Translations under genes and position numbers: made by a program
Assembly: GCA_910583615.1 (NCBI GenBank)
Contig: CAJTXP010000025.1
Coordinates: 1 to 55,188 of the forward strand
DNA from: an uncultured Lachnospiraceae bacterium
Lineage (GTDB): Bacteria > Bacillota > Clostridia > Lachnospirales > Lachnospiraceae
Length of the DNA stretch: 55,188 bases
Reading direction: 5' to 3'
Shown: positions 51,251 through 55,188 of the stretch, in pieces
How the letters are laid out: each line of letters opens with the position of its first letter
Position numbering within the stretch: position 1 is the stretch's first letter
The notes under the pieces: model-generated
Seen by the model: the letters and a program-made list of their open reading frames with translations, nothing else
Database searches by the model: none
Told to the model about the DNA's origin: nothing

Positions 51251-51958
51251 TTACACCTCCATATTGGCAATATTTGTTTTTAGATTATTCCATGCAATTA
51301 CAGCTCCAATGGAACCGACTGCAAGAAAGATAACTGCCCCGACAAAGTAATTTAAAGTCATAGCCATAATTTGACACATGACAACAGAGATCATGACTGC
51401 CGCAACGATTGTTACTGTAACAGACTGTTTGCCGAAGCCAATCCATAAAGCAATCATCCCCCAGACACCGGCAAGCAGCGAATCACATACAAGCGAAAAA
51501 CTGCAATATAGAATTGTGGCCAGGCTTAATGTATCTGAACAAATTTGGAATACACTTTCCGTCCCAAAAAAGATACCGAATATTGCCATTCCGCATAAAC
51601 ACATAGCTGTCACTGTATATAAAAATATCATGCACATCTTTGCGCTTAATACTTTTTGGCGCGAAACCGGATAGGAAAATAAAAGTATTGCTCTTTTCCC
51701 GGCATATTCTTCAATTACAAATTTTGCAGACATTACGGCTGAAAGAATTGTAAAGATTACCATAAGCATAATATTGGTTAAACCAGCCAAACTACGATAT
51801 GACATAAACATTTCAAGGTCTGTTTCTGACGGATCTAATTTCGGAATTGCTGCTAATAAATACAGCAATCCCAGCATGAGTGCGCCGCTGATAAAAACGC
51901 CAGTGTGATAAGAACGCATACTGTTCCGCTTCCATTCAAGAGAAATTAACTTATTCAT
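51251..51958 (-). CDS. ABC-2 family transporter permease
   Basis: A 235-residue membrane protein with about six helices, starting MNKLISLEWKRNSMRSYHTG. It has ITNIMLMVIFTILSAVMSAKFVIEEY-type permease sequence (seen as NIMLMVIFTILSAVMSAKFV) and SYPVSRQKVLSAKM (the loop typical of lantibiotic-immunity permeases). ATG at 51958 overlaps the ATPase stop by 8 nt. A bacteriocin or antimicrobial-peptide exporter is plausible. Confidence 0.88.
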   Translation of the reverse strand: MNKLISLEWKRNSMRSYHTGVFISGALMLGLLYLLAAIPKLDPSETDLEMFMSYRSLAGLTNIMLMVIFTILSAVMSAKFVIEEYAGKRAILLFSYPVSRQKVLSAKMCMIFLYTVTAMCLCGMAIFGIFFGTESVFQICSDTLSLATILYCSFSLVCDSLLAGVWGMIALWIGFGKQSVTVTIVAAVMISVVMCQIMAMTLNYFVGAVIFLAVGSIGAVIAWNNLKTNIANMEV

Positions 51959-52685
51959 TGTATGTACCTCCGTTTGTAATTTCCATAAAATAATCCTCAA
52001 GACCATTCGGGTATTGCTCTTTCATTTCCTGCGGGCTGATTTCCTGTACGACATTACCATTTACAATCACACCAATACGGTCTGCTGTCCTGTCAATCTC
52101 GGAAAGAATATGACTCGAAAGCAGGATTGTTGTTTTATGATTCTTTACCAATTCACAGAACAACTCCCTCATTTCCTTTATCCCGACAGGATCAAGACCA
52201 TTCACAGGCTCATCTAAAATAAGAAGCTCCGGCTTATGCACAATTGCCCTTGCAATCGCCAGCCGCCCTCGCATTCCAAGCGAAAATGTAGAAACTGCCC
52301 CAGTCCCAACATTCGAGAGTCCAACCATTTTTAGAGTTTCCGTAATATCTGCCCCTTTCACTTCCATATAATCAAGATGTAATCGTAAATTATCCACAGC
52401 GGACAAATGTTCATAAAATATCGGTGTTTCTATCATGCTTCCGGTTCTTCTTAAAATCTCTAAATTATTTTTACAGCTATCCATGCCTAAAACACTTACC
52501 TCTCCCATCGTAGGTTTCAGCAGTCCTAACAGGATTTTAAAAACCGTTGTTTTTCCAGCTCCGTTTTTTCCTAAAAAGCCGTAGATTGTTCCTCTCTTAA
52601 CAGACATGGTACAATCGTGAATAACCTCCTTCCCGGCAAATGCCTTACAAAGATTTTTTGTTTGCACTGCAAATTCATTCTGCAT
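51951..52685 (-). CDS. ABC transporter ATPase (lantibiotic-immunity type)
   Basis: A 244-residue ATPase with Walker A LGKNGAGKTTVFKILL (~38), Q-loop TGSMIETPIFYEHLSA, signature FSLGMRGRLAIARAIV, Walker B LLILDEPVNGLDP and H-loop LLSSHILSE. The E in the Q-loop and the short length are typical of LanF/BcrA exporters. AGGAGG precedes the ATG. A TetR-type operator lies in its promoter region. Confidence 0.93.
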   Translation of the reverse strand: MQNEFAVQTKNLCKAFAGKEVIHDCTMSVKRGTIYGFLGKNGAGKTTVFKILLGLLKPTMGEVSVLGMDSCKNNLEILRRTGSMIETPIFYEHLSAVDNLRLHLDYMEVKGADITETLKMVGLSNVGTGAVSTFSLGMRGRLAIARAIVHKPELLILDEPVNGLDPVGIKEMRELFCELVKNHKTTILLSSHILSEIDRTADRIGVIVNGNVVQEISPQEMKEQYPNGLEDYFMEITNGGTYNE

Positions 52686-52701
52686 TTCTTATCCTCCTTT
52701 A

Positions 52702-52717
52702 ATACATATAAATGTAT
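52702..52717. promoter_or_regulatory. TetR-type operator before the ABC operon
   Basis: ATACATATAAATGTAT is a perfect dyad (ATACAT-N4-ATGTAT) 17 nt before the ATPase start. The TetR gene's own promoter has the same spacing in ATACAT-TTGA-ATGTTT. Confidence 0.75.
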
Positions 52718-52765
52718 GTATATGTTTATTTAAAAACTGCCACTTCTTTGGCAGTTTTTCATACT

Positions 52766-53413
52766 CTATTGAGATACAGTAATTCTGTCATACAGATTTT
52801 CAAATAACAATTGCAGCTCATGATCAAACAGTGGAAGTCCTATGCCTTCATACATAAGTTTCAACTGTTCATATTTTTTCATATAATCTTCTTTCGTATC
52901 AGAGAACACAAGGGGGCTGAACCAGATATTAACAAGCAAAATCATACTTTCGGCTGTCTGCTTTGGGTTCTTCACACAAATAGAACCGTCTTTTATTCCC
53001 TCTGTTATGTATTCTGTAAAATAGGGCGCCATATGATTGATACTGTCTAAAACCTGTTTTCCAATCGAAATAGGACTTTTTAATACGCTTCCTGCAACTT
53101 CGCTGAATTTCATGGTATCATTTCGCTGTAAGGAAAATTTGAAAAAATATTTTATTTTTTCAAGCCCGTTTAAATCTTCGATTTCGTCTACTGCCTTAAA
53201 AGGATTGTTCCCCATGAAGATACGGGTTGTAACAGCATCTATGATTTCATCCTTTGACTTAAAGTGATGATAAAATGCACCTCTGGTCATATCTCCTAAT
53301 TCATCGACAATATCCTGAATCGTGGTCTGCTCCCACCCATTTTCTAAAAAAAGTTTTGTAGCTGCGTCCAGTATCCTTGCTTCTGTAATTTCGGGATATT
53401 TATTTCGTGCCAT
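52766..53413 (-). CDS. TetR/AcrR family regulator
   Basis: A 215-residue repressor with the TetR DNA-binding domain at ~10-55 (ARILDAATKLFLENGWEQTT, IQDIVDELGDMTRGAFYHHF). A helical ligand domain follows. GAGG is ~9 nt before the ATG. It is the gene before the ABC operon on the same strand (80-nt gap) and shares an operator with it, so it is the likely local repressor. Confidence 0.94.
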   Translation of the reverse strand: MARNKYPEITEARILDAATKLFLENGWEQTTIQDIVDELGDMTRGAFYHHFKSKDEIIDAVTTRIFMGNNPFKAVDEIEDLNGLEKIKYFFKFSLQRNDTMKFSEVAGSVLKSPISIGKQVLDSINHMAPYFTEYITEGIKDGSICVKNPKQTAESMILLVNIWFSPLVFSDTKEDYMKKYEQLKLMYEGIGLPLFDHELQLLFENLYDRITVSQ

Positions 53414-53434
53414 GTATTCACCTCATTCAATTAG

Positions 53435-53482
53435 ATACATTTGAATGTTTCAAAGTATATCACTCCATGTCTGTCTTGTCAA
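53435..53482 (-). promoter_or_regulatory. TetR gene promoter and operator
   Basis: TTGACA (53477-53482), a 17-nt spacer and TATACT (53454-53459) on the minus strand. Just after the -10 is ATACATTTGAATGTTT (53435-53450), a dyad like the one before the ABC operon. Confidence 0.8.
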
Positions 53483-53518
53483 GTTTGCAAATTATCTTAT
53501 CGGCGCCGTTCCTGTCAT

Positions 53519-53556
53519 AAAAACAGAGCGCATAGACTTGCTTTCTATACGCTCTG
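53519..53556 (-). terminator. Terminator of the lipoprotein gene
   Basis: CAGAGCG (53524-53530) pairs with CGCTCTG (53550-53556), extended by ATAG/CTAT across a mismatch. Five T follow on the minus strand. It ends transcripts from 53613 before the TetR promoter. Confidence 0.8.
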
Positions 53557-53612
53557 GCGATATGTTACTTATTCCGTTGTGATTGCGATAATAGTGACAG
53601 TTATTCTAATAC

Positions 53613-54080
53613 TTAACCTAACTCCTTAAATTCTCCCTCCTGAATAGAAATTTCAATATCAAATTTTGTGTTCTCGCCCGCAACTATCTTAATTCTATTG
53701 TTTCCACTTTCTACATTCAAAGAGCTTTGAATAGGCTCTGACATTTCGGTGTCACATTCAGCAATGATTGAAACATCTCCCTTGGGATTTATCAATACCA
53801 GTTTCATCTTTCCAGAGAAAACATTTATTGTGTATGTTATATCTAAAGATTTATCTTCCTCTGCGTCAAAAACCCATATGGTGTCCATACCCTCCATTTT
53901 TTCAACGCTTGCCGTAAAATGCCCGTCCTCTGCTGTTTGTTCATAATTATTAAGGCTATATGAATTTGTACTACTTGCTATTTTTGTATCGTTGTCATAT
54001 AGGGCAACCATAAGATTTGCACAGCCTGTCATTAAGCAGACAGCAATCATTCCTGCACCAAGCATTTTTTTAATTTTCAT
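53613..54080 (-). CDS. Putative lipoprotein of unknown function
   Basis: A 155-residue protein with a lipoprotein signal (MKIKKMLGAGMIAVCLMTGC, lipid Cys at 20). A ~115-residue beta-rich domain follows, with alternating strands such as DITYTINVFSGKMKLVLINP and NRIKIVAGENTKFDIEISI. GGAGG is 7 nt before the ATG. It has its own terminator. I do not recognise the family. Confidence 0.8.
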   Translation of the reverse strand: MKIKKMLGAGMIAVCLMTGCANLMVALYDNDTKIASSTNSYSLNNYEQTAEDGHFTASVEKMEGMDTIWVFDAEEDKSLDITYTINVFSGKMKLVLINPKGDVSIIAECDTEMSEPIQSSLNVESGNNRIKIVAGENTKFDIEISIQEGEFKELG

Positions 54081-54248
54081 AATGTACCTCCATAAGCTAC
54101 ATATTCAGTTAAGATACTGCCACAAACACTTGCCTGTTATGCTGCCGGCTCTCGTTCTGAAGCTCCCTCTCAAGATCCTTTCTGCTGTAGCTGATTCCCC
54201 GTCCTTCCCCTTATAAAACTATTTATTTTGATTATTGGGTTTATAATG

Positions 54249-54632
54249 TTAATGATTGTCAAAATATTTAAAACACACTACATAGACTATATGACTTAAC
54301 AAAAAGATACCTACGGCAATCATACAACCTGCCATATCTGCCTTGCAGACAGCAGAATACAGAGCAAGGACAATGAAACCTATATTTGCAAATTCAGATA
54401 CAAGAGTATATGCTTTGCCATTAATAAGCATGTTCCTTTCGTCCTCATCCATGATTTTAGCGCGTCCTATTTTATGGACAAAGTGTTCAAATAGAAAGTC
54501 TACAATGCCATAAGCCGTTAGTGCGCAGCCGGCAGAAACAATAAAAGCAGCAGGAAATCCCTTTATAAGACTTAAAGATAAGGTCAAAATACCAATAAAT
54601 AAACACGCAAAAATCTTATTACTCTTTCTCAT
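54249..54632 (-). CDS. Small four-helix membrane protein (DUF2178-like)
   Basis: A 127-residue protein, starting MRKSNKIFACLFIGILTLSL. Four hydrophobic segments flank a charged centre with GRAKIMDEDERNMLINGKAY. The DERN..I..KA pattern is seen in DUF2178-type proteins, which usually sit after a small XRE regulator. GAGGA is 5 nt before the ATG at 54632. The matching regulator is present here only as a tail. Confidence 0.75.
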   Translation of the reverse strand: MRKSNKIFACLFIGILTLSLSLIKGFPAAFIVSAGCALTAYGIVDFLFEHFVHKIGRAKIMDEDERNMLINGKAYTLVSEFANIGFIVLALYSAVCKADMAGCMIAVGIFLLSHIVYVVCFKYFDNH

Positions 54633-54633
54633 G

Positions 54634-54719
54634 TCAATCCTCCTCAAAATTGAATAATTCTTCAATTTTCAATCCAAATATTTCAGCTAACTCATGTGCC
54701 AGCAAAATACACTGATCGG
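54634..54719 (-). pseudogene. XRE-family regulator C-terminal fragment
   Basis: A startless frame ending LAHELAEIFGLKIEELFNFE before a TGA that precedes the membrane gene's start. This is the usual end of short XRE repressors (LA..IA..F...IEE.F). The rest is replaced by the TfoX-N gene at ~54720, a deletion junction. Confidence 0.6.
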
Positions 54720-55040
54720 CTATCTTTTCTTCCTTTTCTTAGGCTCCGGAAGCGCTTTTACCGTCTCTTTGACCAGACGCGTCATAAGTTCCCGATCGTC
54801 CAGCTCTTCCACAAGAAAATATGGTTTTGAGCCTCCATAAGGCGGCGCTTCCTGCAAATCCGGACAGATCTTCCGTCCCTCTTCCGTAATCTTGATGAAC
54901 AGCTGGTCATCACAGATCAAAGCAAAAATCTTCCCGTCGCAATATACACCGTACTCTCCAAACATTTTACGGCAGGTAATCTCCCCCGCATCCTTCATCT
55001 GTTCTGATGCATAAGTTACAAATTCTTCTTTTGATGCCAT
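54720..55040 (-). CDS. TfoX N-terminal domain protein
   Basis: A 106-residue single-domain TfoX_N protein: MASKEEFVTYASEQM, then the hallmark ITCRKMFGEYGVYCDGKIFA and LICDDQLFIKITEEGR. It ends in a basic PKKRKKR tail. Stand-alone TfoX_N proteins are of unknown role in Firmicutes. The ribosome site is weak (AAGGAAAAAG). It ends exactly where the XRE fragment begins. Confidence 0.9.
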   Translation of the reverse strand: MASKEEFVTYASEQMKDAGEITCRKMFGEYGVYCDGKIFALICDDQLFIKITEEGRKICPDLQEAPPYGGSKPYFLVEELDDRELMTRLVKETVKALPEPKKRKKR

Positions 55041-55076
55041 ATGTTCTTTTTCCTTCCATTATTTGAAGTTCTTATT

Positions 55077-55188
55077 CGCTGATACCCGCGCAGGTCATCA
55101 ACTTCCGCTTCGCTCCAGTTGGTGACATGATACCACAAGGAAGCTCGCTGATGCTCGCGCAGGTCATCAACTTCCGCTTCGCTCCAGT
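55077..55188. repeat. 69-bp-period tandem repeat at the window end
   Basis: A 43-nt unit (55077-55119) recurs at 55146-55188 with two changes, including CGCGCAGGTCATCAACTTCC and GCTTCGCTCCAGT. A 26-nt spacer separates them. The array runs off the window, so copy number is unknown. No gene is seen in it. Confidence 0.85.

Overview
The window looks like a chromosomal segment of a Gram-positive gut Clostridium, most likely a Lachnospiraceae member. This is inferred from strong AGGAGG ribosome sites, consensus TTGACA/17/TATAAT promoters, LicT-type antitermination, a cell-anchored GH26 mannanase, and Tn916/TnpV-type mobile-element debris. No rRNA, tRNA or CRISPR array was seen. The left half is mostly carbohydrate metabolism; the right half is a stress/RNA-repair cluster followed by a mosaic of transporters, regulators and gene fragments.

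Region 1 (1-20.8 kb) is carbohydrate use. An ABC sugar-binding lipoprotein (74-1582) is followed by a divergent AraC regulator and a six-gene hexuronate operon: TRAP transporter dctPQM, uxuA, uxaC and an SDR-type mannonate oxidoreductase. A shared terminator separates it from a convergent operon of Nudix hydrolase, GH36 alpha-galactosidase and LacI regulator. Next comes a translationally coupled pair: a membrane-anchored GH26 beta-mannanase and a 1589-residue protein built from repeated beta-sandwich-like modules with no recognised catalytic motif. The binding-protein, Nudix and mannanase promoters share an AT-rich AAGTTAA-type palindrome, which suggests one galactomannan regulon with the hexuronate operon lying inside it.

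Region 2 (20.8-30 kb) holds a MATE exporter, a YhaN/YhaO (SbcCD-like) pair and a low-molecular-weight phosphatase. Then follows a scrap heap of mobile DNA: a Tn916-type excisionase remnant without its integrase, an MqsR-like toxin with an MqsA-Panacea antitoxin, a TnpV tail, frameshifted fragments, and an Uma2-family protein.

Region 3 (30-36.8 kb) is a beta-glucoside system, licT-bglP-bglA, with two RAT/terminator attenuators and a 46-bp tandem repeat in the bglP leader, followed by a GH32 sucrose hydrolase with its own operator-bearing promoter.

Region 4 (36.8-40.9 kb) is the most interesting stretch: a compact operon of an ATP-grasp protein with an EF-Tu-domain-II-like N-terminus, a P-loop polynucleotide-kinase-like protein, a Thg1-like 3'-5' polymerase, a calcineurin-type phosphoesterase and a truncated RlaP-type nucleotidyltransferase. 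Each enzyme class acts on RNA ends or nucleotides, so this reads as an RNA (probably tRNA) repair operon without a visible ligase.

Region 5 (41-55.2 kb) holds four ABC-2 type transporter modules, each with a local regulator (MarR, ArsR-like HTH, TetR), plus GNAT, DUF2000, sugar acetyltransferase, RpiR, a lipoprotein and TfoX-N proteins. Several genes are visibly broken by deletions: an ABC ATPase lacking Walker A, a HAD/ABC-F scar and an XRE regulator tail. The window ends in a 69-bp-period tandem repeat that runs off the edge.
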